NCBI GenBank assembly: GCA_021820245.1
Contig: JAKADT010000004.1
Span: 1-38,746 of the forward strand
Direction: 5' to 3'
Length of the DNA: 38,746 nt
Origin: Thermoplasmata archaeon
Lineage (GTDB): Archaea; Thermoplasmatota; Thermoplasmata; Thermoplasmatales; Thermoplasmataceae
Shown: positions 19,316 through 28,520 of the stretch, piece by piece
Layout: every line of letters starts with the position of its first letter
Position numbering within the stretch: position 1 is the stretch's first letter
The notes under the pieces: model-generated
Databases searched by the model: none
What the model saw: only the letters and a program-made list of their open reading frames with translations
What the model was told of the DNA's origin: nothing
Program-made: the position numbers and the translations under genes

Positions 19316-19492
19316 ATGCACAGGGTCTGCCCACAATGCAAATCAGACAATGTAATAGGCGACTTCCTCATGATCTCCGGTTCATGGACGTGTCTTGACT
19401 GTGATTACAGAGGATCTTTTGTACTGGAGATGGACGATCCAGATTATGCAGAATTCCTTAGGGAGGAAGAAGAACACAATAGGGGAGTCTGA
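19316..19492 (+). CDS. Small zinc-ribbon protein, 58 aa (absent from the supplied ORF track)
   Basis: My translation: MHRVCPQCKSDNVIGDFLMISGSWTCLDCDYRGSFVLEMDDPDYAEFLREEEEHNRGV*; two CxxC knuckles. Confidence 0.78.
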   Translation: MHRVCPQCKSDNVIGDFLMISGSWTCLDCDYRGSFVLEMDDPDYAEFLREEEEHNRGV

Positions 19493-19533
19493 TCAGATCC
19501 AGAGTCTCATCGCAACATGAAAATATTATTAGG

Positions 19534-20118
19534 ATGCTTTATCATAATATGGACATGGATAAATTTGAAATTGAAAACTATCTCGAGGCCGGATCAAGGA
19601 CACGCTCCTCAATGGATATTGAAATTATATACAGGGTTGGAAACGAGATCGCGGAAAGGATAAAAAATGGCGGAAAACTCATACTGATGGGAAATGGTGG
19701 AAGTGCTGCAGATGCCCAGCACATTGCTGCTGAACTGCTGGGCAGGTATTTCAAGGAAAGACGTTCCCTTCCAGCAATAGCACTCACCACCAACACTTCC
19801 GCACTGACCGCAATTGCCAATGATTACTCATACGATTATGTCTTCGAAAGGCAGGTTGAGGCGTTTGCAAAGGCAGAAGATGCAGTCATAGGAATATCCA
19901 CCAGCGGAAGCTCCAGGAACGTTGTGAGGGGACTTTCAAAGGCAAAAGAACTTGGTGCACTTACAATAGGTTTCACCGGGTCCAGAAAAGGGGAGATTGA
20001 CAGGATAGCAGATTACACAATTAAGGTCCCAAGCGAAACCACACCCATAATCCAGGAGGTTCATATTGCAATAGGTCACATAATATCCCAGATAGTTGAG
20101 GACGTTATTGCTGCCTGA
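19534..20118 (+). CDS. gmhA: SIS-domain sedoheptulose-7-phosphate (phosphoheptose) isomerase-like; the true start may be the ATG at 19552
   Basis: LILMGNGGSAADAQHIAAELLGRYFKERRSLPAIALTTNTSALTAIANDY, GISTSGSSRNVVRGL. Confidence 0.9.
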   Translation: MLYHNMDMDKFEIENYLEAGSRTRSSMDIEIIYRVGNEIAERIKNGGKLILMGNGGSAADAQHIAAELLGRYFKERRSLPAIALTTNTSALTAIANDYSYDYVFERQVEAFAKAEDAVIGISTSGSSRNVVRGLSKAKELGALTIGFTGSRKGEIDRIADYTIKVPSETTPIIQEVHIAIGHIISQIVEDVIAA

Positions 20119-20166
20119 ATTTTCATTCCCAGGCAAGCACACTCCATTTTTGCGAAAAGAAATGGA

Positions 20167-21681
20167 TCAGTTGAACATGAATCTGAACCTGTTGTAAACT
20201 TTTGGAAAGAATCTTGAAAGAATCTCCCTGTGCTCCCCATTGAGCGCATGTGTGATCTTAATTAGAAACAGGTATGTTCCGATTCCTGCAAGTATGTAAA
20301 ATGGCAGGAACAGCATCCGGTCTCCGCTTAATATTGCAAGATAATGCACCAGCACTGCCATTACGATTGCCGACCCCCAGATCTTGAAAAGGGTATAAAA
20401 ATTCAGGCTGAATATGTGGCTCTTGATGGATGCGTAGAGGATAATGACGAAGGAAACAACCATTATCGACGAGTATCCTATGGACGCACCAATTATTGAG
20501 AATCTCGGTATCAGGATATAAGAGAGAACAACATTTGACAGAAGCGAAAGCGTGGATGAATAAATGAATATCCTGGTCACTCTCACACTGAAAAGACCCT
20601 GGTTGAGAACATTGACCGATACCAGAACAGCTGATACAGTCAGTATGATATCCATGGGGATGGCACTGGTAAGATAGCTATTATCCGCAATCAGGTTTAT
20701 AATTGGAGTGGATAAAGCTATGATTCCAAGGGTTGCTGGTACGTAAAGCAGAGATACAATATCATTGGTAATCCTCACGCTTCCCCTGACTGAATTGCTT
20801 CCGCTTTCCGCATAGAACTGTGAGAACTTTGAAAGAGTGATGTTGTTTATAGGTCCTATAAATATTCCAACCGATGAGACAACCAGAAGTGCAAGGTTGT
20901 AAATTCCAAGGCTTCCCAGGTTGAGGAAAAATGCAACAACAAAACGATCCACATAGGATGCGCTGATGCTAATTATGGATGAGAAGAAAAGGGGAGCTGA
21001 ATACCTGAAAATATCACCTGTTTTAACGTTGATGGATTGCTCCTTCCCCTTGAAAACAAGAATTCTGTAAAGCATTGCAGATATCCCTATTGAATATCCG
21101 ATCATCCACCCGGCAGGGACATAGATGAGGGATCGGAACATGAAAGTCAGAACTGCTGCTGATCCATATGCAAGGGTATAGCTGACTATTGTTATCTTCC
21201 CGTAGGTCTGGTACTTCTGCAGGCCGAGAAGCATTCCTCCAAGTATGTTGAAAAGGACCATTATTCCTATATCCGGGGAAAGCAGCTCAATTATTCTTGT
21301 ATACGATGGTGAATGGAAGAATATCTGGGATAGCTCAGGGGATATGCCGGCAACAGCAAGCGTCGCAATAAAGAATAGACCTATTCCGACCTTAAGGAAC
21401 TTGCTTATTATGGATGCTGCACCCTGTGTACTCTTTCTACCAAGTTCGTATGATATGTAGTGCTGCATTCCGTACTGCACACCCAGTGAGAATATGGTGG
21501 GGAATATGACAAGTATTGCAACAAGCAGGGTCAGTGATCCAACCTGTAGAGGCGAGAAGATCCTCATTGCATAGATGTAGAAGAGGGAACCGGCAATGGT
21601 GAGGGAACCGGAACTTGCGTATTGCAGGAGAACGCTTTTGGAAAAATCCTTATTTGTGGTTCCCTCTGTCATTTCTCTCAA
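20167..21681 (-). CDS. Polysaccharide flippase / MATE-like membrane protein (second copy type in the locus)
   Basis: Polytopic; NKDFSKSVLLQYASSGSLTIAGSLFYIYAMRIFSPLQVGSLTLLVAI; FFSSIISISASYVDRFVVAFFLNLGSLGIYNLAL. Confidence 0.85.
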   Translation of the reverse strand: MREMTEGTTNKDFSKSVLLQYASSGSLTIAGSLFYIYAMRIFSPLQVGSLTLLVAILVIFPTIFSLGVQYGMQHYISYELGRKSTQGAASIISKFLKVGIGLFFIATLAVAGISPELSQIFFHSPSYTRIIELLSPDIGIMVLFNILGGMLLGLQKYQTYGKITIVSYTLAYGSAAVLTFMFRSLIYVPAGWMIGYSIGISAMLYRILVFKGKEQSINVKTGDIFRYSAPLFFSSIISISASYVDRFVVAFFLNLGSLGIYNLALLVVSSVGIFIGPINNITLSKFSQFYAESGSNSVRGSVRITNDIVSLLYVPATLGIIALSTPIINLIADNSYLTSAIPMDIILTVSAVLVSVNVLNQGLFSVRVTRIFIYSSTLSLLSNVVLSYILIPRFSIIGASIGYSSIMVVSFVIILYASIKSHIFSLNFYTLFKIWGSAIVMAVLVHYLAILSGDRMLFLPFYILAGIGTYLFLIKITHALNGEHREILSRFFPKVYNRFRFMFN

Positions 21682-21789
21682 GATTGAACCGTTGTATATA
21701 ATTCTTCAGGGGTTGAAGCATGTGTGAAAATTCATCACACATCCAGAGGATTAATTTTATACTCAATATGCTATCAAGTGACGGTATTG

Positions 21790-22716
21790 ATGCAGAACAT
21801 AATTAAGAACAAAGAGATAATAGTCACAGGCGGCGCAGGATTCATAGGTACAAATCTTGTAAGGACGCTTGCGGTGGACAACGAGGTCACTGTTATTGAC
21901 AATTTGCACACCGGGTCCGAAGGCAACCTCAAGGACCTGATGGACAGTAAACAGATTAAGGTCATCAGGGATGATGTAAAAAACATTGGAAAATACAAAC
22001 TCCAGAGTGACATGGTATTCCATCTTGGATTTCCATCTGCATCACCCATGTACAGGAATGATCCACAGCTTGTATCGGAAGTTGTGAGCGGCATGATTTC
22101 CGTACTGGAATACTGCAAGGAGAACAGCGTTAACCTTGTCTATTCATCAACGTCATCCATCTACAACGGAGTGAAACCCCCACACAGGGAGGATATAGTT
22201 CCAGGTGTCACGGATTTCTATACTGAGGCAAGGATATACACTGAAAGACTCTCGAAACTTTACAATGATCTCTTTGGTGTCAATGTGGCCGCAATGAGAT
22301 TTTTCTCCATATATGGAAAATATGAGAAGGCAAAGGGTGGATATGCAAATCTTGTCACACAGTTTCTCTGGAACATAAGGGATAAACAGGAACCCGTCAT
22401 ATATGGTGATGGTGAACAGCGCAGAGATTTTATTTACGTGGAAGACCTGGTTGAGTCACTTCTTCTTGCATCAAGGATCAAAGGATGCGAAGTTTTCAAC
22501 GTTGGTTACGGTAAGAACTATTCACTTAACGAGATGCTTGCCATGCTTAATCGGCACCTGGGCACCAGTGTTAAGGCAAAATATATTGAAATGCCTGTTA
22601 AAAATTATGTCATGGAGACGCTTGCCGACACCACTAAATCTGAGAAAGTTCTGGGTTTCAGGGCAAAGACGACACTGGAAGAAGGCATCAGGATAATTTC
22701 AGAGTTTTACAGATGA
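21790..22716 (+). CDS. NAD-dependent epimerase/dehydratase (extended SDR); start probably the ATG at 21790, not 21724
   Basis: EIIVTGGAGFIGTNLVR, YSSTSSIYNG, RFFSIYGKYEKAKGGYANLV, GDGEQRRDFIYVEDLVE. Confidence 0.92.
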   Translation: MQNIIKNKEIIVTGGAGFIGTNLVRTLAVDNEVTVIDNLHTGSEGNLKDLMDSKQIKVIRDDVKNIGKYKLQSDMVFHLGFPSASPMYRNDPQLVSEVVSGMISVLEYCKENSVNLVYSSTSSIYNGVKPPHREDIVPGVTDFYTEARIYTERLSKLYNDLFGVNVAAMRFFSIYGKYEKAKGGYANLVTQFLWNIRDKQEPVIYGDGEQRRDFIYVEDLVESLLLASRIKGCEVFNVGYGKNYSLNEMLAMLNRHLGTSVKAKYIEMPVKNYVMETLADTTKSEKVLGFRAKTTLEEGIRIISEFYR

Positions 22717-23699
22717 AACAGAGAATGATCATGACCCGGACTCCACTGCGCATAACATTTGCAGGCGGAGGTACAGATCTGCCCGAGTATTATATCAGGC
22801 ATGGTCCAGGTTCAGTGGTGTCTGCTGCAATAGACAAATACATCTATGTTATTGTTAACAAGAAATTTGATCATAAGATAAGGATAAGCTATTCCCATAC
22901 AGAGATTGTTGACAGTGTGGATCAGATCAGACATCCATCTGTGAGGGAGGCGCTCAGGCTCCTCAACATTGACGGCGGGATAGAGGTGGTCTCAATCTCA
23001 GATATACCATCACAGGGAACCGGTCTGGGTTCCAGCAGCACATTTCTCGTTGGTCTGCTCAACGCTCTGCATGCCTATAAAGGTGAACTGGCATCGGCAG
23101 GTCAGCTGGCAAGGGAGGCAGTTAAGATAGAAAGGGAGATACTCGGAGAACCAGGAGGAAAGCAGGATCAATATGCTGCAGCTTATGGTGGCCTCAACAT
23201 GATAGTGTTCAACAGAGATGATAGCGTCGAGGTGAAACCTCTCATATCGAACGAGGAGACCAGAATGAAACTTGATTCAAATCTCCTTCTCCTGTATACT
23301 GGCAAGGAGAGAAGTTCAGCAACAATCCATAATAGCCAGAAGGCAACTGTTGACCAGATGATCAGCAATTATGACACCATGAGGGATCTTGCCCATAATC
23401 TGTACGCAAGACTTTCGGTCAATGACTACAATGCAGCGGGTCCAGTCATGCATAAAAACTGGATCTTAAAGAAAGAACTTGCTTCGGGGATATCATGGGA
23501 CTTCATCGACGAATGTTACGTTCAGGCTATTAAGCTGGGGGCCACAGGTGGAAAACTTATTGGTGCCGGGGGTGGTGGATTTCTCATGTTTTTTGCGGCA
23601 CCTGAACTACACGAGAGAATTGCTAGTGCCCTGCAACTCAGGAAGGTTGATTTCAATATACAGTACCAGGGGTCAAGTATCATATATGTCGGTGACTGA
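22713..23699 (+). CDS. hddA: GHMP kinase, D-glycero-D-manno-heptose 7-phosphate kinase-like
   Basis: TRTPLRITFAGGGTDLPEYYIRHGPGSVVSAAIDKYIYV, GTGLGSSSTFLVGLLNAL, LGEPGGKQDQYAAAYGGLN, GATGGKLIGAGGGGFLMFF; ATG overlaps the upstream TGA (ATGA). Confidence 0.88.
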   Translation: MKQRMIMTRTPLRITFAGGGTDLPEYYIRHGPGSVVSAAIDKYIYVIVNKKFDHKIRISYSHTEIVDSVDQIRHPSVREALRLLNIDGGIEVVSISDIPSQGTGLGSSSTFLVGLLNALHAYKGELASAGQLAREAVKIEREILGEPGGKQDQYAAAYGGLNMIVFNRDDSVEVKPLISNEETRMKLDSNLLLLYTGKERSSATIHNSQKATVDQMISNYDTMRDLAHNLYARLSVNDYNAAGPVMHKNWILKKELASGISWDFIDECYVQAIKLGATGGKLIGAGGGGFLMFFAAPELHERIASALQLRKVDFNIQYQGSSIIYVGD

Positions 23700-24145
23700 T
23701 CCACAGGCATTTAGTCCTGAACGTTTGTGGTTTGAGTTTCACACTGCACTGAATCACTCATAGTAAACGTAACTTTACCATCTTGACATCCCTGAACTAA
23801 CCGTGCAGGCTGGAATTCACTGGTTCAGTACGTTAAAAATCAAGCCAAAAAGTTCATCGACAGTATGCTCTGGGAGTTAATCCCTATGAGATATTCAGCG
23901 TTTCCCGGATAATCGTATTGTAATTGATCCAGCAATCCCCAGTGAGAATTGCGTTTTCATCCATGTCTTAAATCCTAAGATTCCAGAAATTACATAAGCA
24001 TTATTTGAAGCCATTACGATTTTCTTTATCTCCTATCTTTACAGCAAATGCTGGGTGAATTTCAAGGAAATACAGATCGATACTTCATAGTTTTTATCCC
24101 TATTCCTTCTTCTTACAGCTTAAGTCAGTTCAGTATATGACAATT

Positions 24146-24166
24146 TGCGCAGTTAAAAGATGCGCA
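24146..24166 (+). promoter_or_regulatory. 5'-UTR hairpin of paralog 1: TGCGCA-9 nt-TGCGCA
   Basis: Arms read directly; 24 nt from right arm to ATG; CTTAAG-type AT element about 25 bp upstream. Confidence 0.75.
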
Positions 24167-24190
24167 GGAAAACAAAAAATAGGTGAAAAC

Positions 24191-24772
24191 ATGAATAGAA
24201 AAATAATGATATTGATGGTGGCAGTCGTCGCTACAGTCCTACCAGCAGTGGCTGTGGCAGACGTGATGATAACCGGTTCGGTGCAGGGCGTCGGACACCA
24301 GATACCCGACCAGTTCTATCTGCAGCCGGGAAGCAATTATGCGGCAGCGCATAACATAACTGGCTTTACCTGGACAGGCAGCGCAGTTAACGAGAGCGAA
24401 GATCTTGGAAACCTTACACTTGGATACATGTCTAACGAAACAATATACGAGATAAATGTCCTTGACATAAACTTCACAAGTGCAGCATACGGAAACTTCT
24501 ACATGAACGTTTCAATCCCCGGGTCTTTCTCAAATAACACCTTTGCAGCGGACTCATACATGTATGTCAGCAACGCACCATTCACATTCGTGACAGGTGG
24601 AGTTACTTCAACAGGAAACATGTCTGCAGTTGATCTACACGCAGCAGGAACCCAGGACCTTGCATTTAACAATGTAAACAACAGCACAACACTTTACGTT
24701 GCATTTGTACTTGGAGCTGGACCAGCTAACGATATGGGATCATTCAACATAGCAATGAGCTTCGTATCTTAA
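24191..24772 (+). CDS. Secreted surface/filament-like protein, paralog 1
   Basis: Sec signal MNRKIMILMVAVVATVLPAVAVA-D, SD AGGTGA upstream; ORF track starts at 24137 but SD and paralog alignment place the start at 24191. Confidence 0.92.
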   Translation: MNRKIMILMVAVVATVLPAVAVADVMITGSVQGVGHQIPDQFYLQPGSNYAAAHNITGFTWTGSAVNESEDLGNLTLGYMSNETIYEINVLDINFTSAAYGNFYMNVSIPGSFSNNTFAADSYMYVSNAPFTFVTGGVTSTGNMSAVDLHAAGTQDLAFNNVNNSTTLYVAFVLGAGPANDMGSFNIAMSFVS

Positions 24773-24775
24773 AAA

Positions 24776-24820
24776 CAATCGGGAATTCAATTCCCACACA
24801 ATTTATTTTTTTAATTTTTA
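24776..24820 (+). terminator. Putative terminator after paralog 1: GGGAATTCAATTCCC hairpin followed by T-rich tract
   Basis: aatcGGGAATTCAATTCCCacacaatttatttttttaattttt. Confidence 0.55.
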
Positions 24821-25252
24821 AATACATTTCTTAGGAAGTCATTCATTTCCAAAATAGTATATTGAGTTAATTTCATTCACGTGATTTGATCTTTATCAGT
24901 AGATCTGGAATATCCAAATTTTTCTCAAATTATGTGTAATTCTTTAACTGTTGAAACATTACCATTCAATTCTCAGCTCGTGGATTGTATCTGGAAAAAG
25001 ATGTAATGGGTTAGTGAGAATTAATTAGCCTTATTGGGTTATCCCACCAAGATTTTAGGTATTTGATAGGCATACACTAGGGTGGTTGAATGGTATGGGT
25101 ACGCTCTTTTTACAATCTGGAACCCAAAATGAGGGTAAACACGTCTTAAAAACATAAAGCCATTTAAAGTTCACCCGATCATTTTGAAAAACAACCATGC
25201 TCCTTACACAGTATTGTTTCATGTTTGAACCTCAATTAAGCAAATCTAAAGG

Positions 25253-25516
25253 ATGTTTGATTTTAGCTTCTATGTAAATTCATTGACTTCAGATTTATCG
25301 ATCTATATCAGGAAAGGTGCCATCCTCTCCCATGAATCCCCACACTTCAAGGATGAATTTGAGCATCTTCGTGATGTTGGATTCACATTGATACTAGGGC
25401 TCTCTGGTCTTCATGCTAAGCTATCTGATTAGATTGCACTAGCACTTACTAAGAGAATGCTTTCAGGCTTCATTCCTTTCTGTCTACCAGCTCACAAAAC
25501 AGTGTCCTGGGAGTGA
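25253..25516 (+). pseudogene. Possible decayed ORF of unknown identity (in-frame TAG at 25430-25432)
   Basis: My translation: MFDFSFYVNSLTSDLSIYIRKGAILSHESPHFKDEFEHLRDVGFTLILGLSGLHAKLSD*IALALTKRMLSGFIPFCLPAHKTVSWE*. Confidence 0.3.
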
Positions 25517-25892
25517 GAATAAGATTACGTCTGCTTTCTTTTCCTATCCTGCGAAAAGGGAATTTAACATCAAAATGTTAGGTGAAATAGCTCAAACACA
25601 GGTGCAGGGACAAATCTGCCATTGACTCCATTCAAGAGATGTTAAGAGTTACGGTAATAAGTACATTCCAAATCTATTGGGTATATCCTCCATTATCGAC
25701 ATTACTCAAAATCTTTCACATTTTAAATAATGGTTTGGCCGGTCATAGTGCACGAATAGATCATGATCCGCAGCGCTAAAACCCCGTTAAATACTGCATT
25801 TACGATGTTATCAGAAAAATGTATTTTCTATTCATATTGCAAATTGATATCCAATCTTCTCCTATATTAAATTATCACATAGGATTATATTT

Positions 25893-25914
25893 TGTGCAAT
25901 AGAAAAGATGCACA
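25893..25914 (+). promoter_or_regulatory. 5'-UTR hairpin of paralog 2: TGTGCA-10 nt-TGCACA (compensatory variant)
   Basis: Arms read directly; TATATTAAAT about 25 bp upstream; ATG at 25936. Confidence 0.75.
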
Positions 25915-25935
25915 GAAAAAGAAATAGGTGAAAAC

Positions 25936-26517
25936 ATGAATAGAAAAATAATGATATTGATGGTGGCAGTCGTCGCTACAGTCCTACCAGCAGTGGCTGT
26001 GGCAGACGTGATGATAACCGGTTCGGTTCAGGGAGTTGGACATCAGATCCCAGACCAGTTTATGGTCCAACCAGGAAGCAACTACGCACAGGCACATTCG
26101 TTAGCAGGGTTCACATGGACCTCAAGCGCAGTGAATGAGAGCGAAGACCTTGGAATGATCTCCATGGGTTTCATGTCAAATGAGACTATATACGAGATAA
26201 ATGTCCTTGATATAAACTTCTCAAGCGCAGCATATGGAAACTTCTATATCAACGTCTCAGTCCCAGGATCCTTATCCCAGCACACATTCCCTGACAACAC
26301 ATACCTGTACTTCAGCACATCCCCGTTCACATTCGGAGTTGGCCAGGTTGAGTCAGCAGGACATGTCTCATCAGTGGATCTACACATAGAAGGAACAACA
26401 ACCCTTGAATTCCCACATGTCAACAACAGCACAACCGTATACGTGGCATTCAACATGGGAGCAGGACCAGCCAACGACGTTGGATCATTCAACATTGCCA
26501 TGAGCTACGTCTCTTAA
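25936..26517 (+). CDS. Secreted surface/filament-like protein, paralog 2
   Basis: Identical signal peptide; body closest to paralog 1 (same length; NESEDLG, MSNETIYEINVLDINF, AGPANDxGSFNIAMSxVS shared). Confidence 0.92.
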   Translation: MNRKIMILMVAVVATVLPAVAVADVMITGSVQGVGHQIPDQFMVQPGSNYAQAHSLAGFTWTSSAVNESEDLGMISMGFMSNETIYEINVLDINFSSAAYGNFYINVSVPGSLSQHTFPDNTYLYFSTSPFTFGVGQVESAGHVSSVDLHIEGTTTLEFPHVNNSTTVYVAFNMGAGPANDVGSFNIAMSYVS

Positions 26518-26519
26518 AC

Positions 26520-26590
26520 GGATGAATAAAATCATCCAATCCATACTTAAAAATTTTTAATTATTTTTTATTTTATACATTTTTCTTGTG
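26520..26590 (+). terminator. Putative terminator after paralog 2: GGATGA-ATAAAA-TCATCC hairpin then T-rich run
   Basis: Perfect 6-bp arms at 26520-26525 and 26532-26537, followed by aaatttttaattattttttattttat. Confidence 0.55.
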
Positions 26591-26930
26591 TTACTCAATT
26601 TTGAGCAATATTATTGAAAAAAATACGGTGATATTTCTTTCCAAAAACATGAAAATTGCCGATTTACTTGCAAGCTACAGGCAACAGCGTGACATTCTAT
26701 GACATTTTTACTGGTCTGCCTATTACTGCAGTGAGTGATTATTATAGCTTTTATACGGTATTTTTCTTACTCATAAGAGAAAATCATTTGAGTTCACATG
26801 GCTAATTTCTAGGAATAACCTGAAAAATGATGGAATTGTACCTATACTTGAAGAATATGCACCATTATTCCCTATTTTCGATATGTAATCGTTCTTCTGG
26901 CAGCTTAAGTCAATGCCACATATAAGATAT

Positions 26931-26951
26931 TGCGCAGTTAAAAGATGCGCA
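26931..26951 (+). promoter_or_regulatory. 5'-UTR hairpin of paralog 3: TGCGCA-9 nt-TGCGCA
   Basis: Identical to the paralog 1 hairpin; CAGCTTAAGTCA upstream element also shared with paralog 1 at identical spacing. Confidence 0.75.
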
Positions 26952-26976
26952 GGAAAACAAAAAAATAGGTGAAAAC

Positions 26977-27540
26977 ATGAATAGAAAAATAATGATATTG
27001 ATGGTGGCAGTCGTCGCTACAGTCCTACCAGCAGTGGCTGTGGCAGACGTGATGATGAACGGCTCGGTTCAAGGGCTGGGTAATCAGGTTCCAGATCAGT
27101 TTTTTGTAACGACTGGAGCGAACTATACTCAGGCCAACCAGACCTACGGTCTTGGCTGGGTCGCTGGAAATGACGGCACAGGTGTCCTTTCAGTTGGATA
27201 CATGCCTGGAGAAGCAATATATGAAGCAAATGTACTTAACGTTGGATTTACAAGCACAACACCCGGAACATTCTATGTCAACATAACATCAAATGCATCC
27301 TTCCCTGCTGGATCATACATGTACCTCTCAACAAGCTCATTCGTACAGGCTTCAAACGGTACTCTTATATCATCTGATGGTGCATCAATACAGACAGTCA
27401 GTCTTACAAGCATATCCCCAAGCACAGCATCATTCAGTGGAGTCAACAGCAGCACAACAATATACGTTTCAGTCTCTATGGGTCCAGGACCAGCCTCAAG
27501 CGTTGGTGCCTTCAACATGGAAATGACATTCGTATCGTAA
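26977..27540 (+). CDS. Secreted surface/filament-like protein, paralog 3
   Basis: Identical signal peptide at DNA level; divergent body; conserved C-terminus ...MGPGPASSVGAFNMEMTFVS. Confidence 0.92.
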   Translation: MNRKIMILMVAVVATVLPAVAVADVMMNGSVQGLGNQVPDQFFVTTGANYTQANQTYGLGWVAGNDGTGVLSVGYMPGEAIYEANVLNVGFTSTTPGTFYVNITSNASFPAGSYMYLSTSSFVQASNGTLISSDGASIQTVSLTSISPSTASFSGVNSSTTIYVSVSMGPGPASSVGAFNMEMTFVS

Positions 27541-27794
27541 AAAACCGATAGCTTAAAAATTCCAAAATTTTATTTTTTTGATTTCAATTAATTTCAAGTT
27601 TTTTGTATTATTGTAAAAATCCCAGAATTTTACCTTCAAACCATTTTCCCTATTGAAAACAATGGGTTCGCGCCAATTTAGCGCTGAGAGTTGATAATTA
27701 AACTTATTGAAACTACCGTATGGATTAATGCTCTATATCATCACTCTATATTTTATTTTCATACTTTTTATAATATCAAGTGTTGTTTTTATAT

Positions 27795-27816
27795 TAGCGT
27801 AATTAAAAGTGCGCTA
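27795..27816 (+). promoter_or_regulatory. 5'-UTR hairpin of paralog 4: TAGCGTA-8 nt-TGCGCTA (one G-U wobble)
   Basis: Arms read directly; TTTATAATAT element about 24 bp upstream; ATG at 27834. Confidence 0.7.
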
Positions 27817-27833
27817 GAAAAATAGGTGAAAAC

Positions 27834-28397
27834 ATGAATAGAAAAATAATGATATTGATGGTGGCAGTCGTCGCTACAGTCCTACCAGCAGTGGCTGTGG
27901 CAGACGTGATGATAACGGGCAGTGTGTCAGTGCTTGGCACAAATGTTCAAGATAGCTTTTACCTGACGGAGGGACCGAATTATGCAGTTGCAAATCAAAC
28001 GGGAGTGTTTGGTTTTATTCAAGCTCCCAACGGAGTCGCTTCAATGGGAACGATAGACCTTGAAGGAATGTCAAACCTGAGTGTTTCAATGATAAATGTA
28101 CTGGAATTCCATTATGATCTAAATGCTCCAGGGGTAGTTTATCTAAATATAACATCAACTGATTTTCCAAGCAACAGCTACGTGGCATTCAATTCTTCGT
28201 TAATGACGACTGAGTTTGGACCTACATACCCTTCGAACAGCTTCCCACTTTCGACAACCGGGAATTATACCATAAACGTTAACAGCGCCCCTAGTTCGGG
28301 TATTTATTACATTGGTTTCTATCTCCCTGCGGGCACATACAGTGGACTCTCCTTGTCACTTTCTATGACATACGTGCCTTCAAACGCGCCTTCTTAA
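27834..28397 (+). CDS. Secreted surface/filament-like protein, paralog 4
   Basis: Identical signal peptide at DNA level; strongly divergent mature domain. Confidence 0.9.
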   Translation: MNRKIMILMVAVVATVLPAVAVADVMITGSVSVLGTNVQDSFYLTEGPNYAVANQTGVFGFIQAPNGVASMGTIDLEGMSNLSVSMINVLEFHYDLNAPGVVYLNITSTDFPSNSYVAFNSSLMTTEFGPTYPSNSFPLSTTGNYTINVNSAPSSGIYYIGFYLPAGTYSGLSLSLSMTYVPSNAPS

Positions 28398-28520
28398 ATA
28401 TGGTCGAATTGTACACTTAAATTTTATTTTTATTTTTTTTACATTATTTTTTAAACTACGATTCACAGGAAGATGTTATGAACCTATGTTTACCCCTTCT
28501 AACACTACAAATTCAAGCTA

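Noticed and set aside
24146-24166. Upstream hairpin considered as the terminator of a preceding gene
   Set aside because: It is found at near-fixed distance from each start codon, lies between a TATA-like element and the SD, and is not followed directly by a T run
24191-24277. Array leaders considered as archaeal type IV (class III) prepilin signals
   Set aside because: No charged/glycine prepilin-peptidase site precedes the hydrophobic stretch; the h-region is followed by a Sec-type AVA-D cleavage motif
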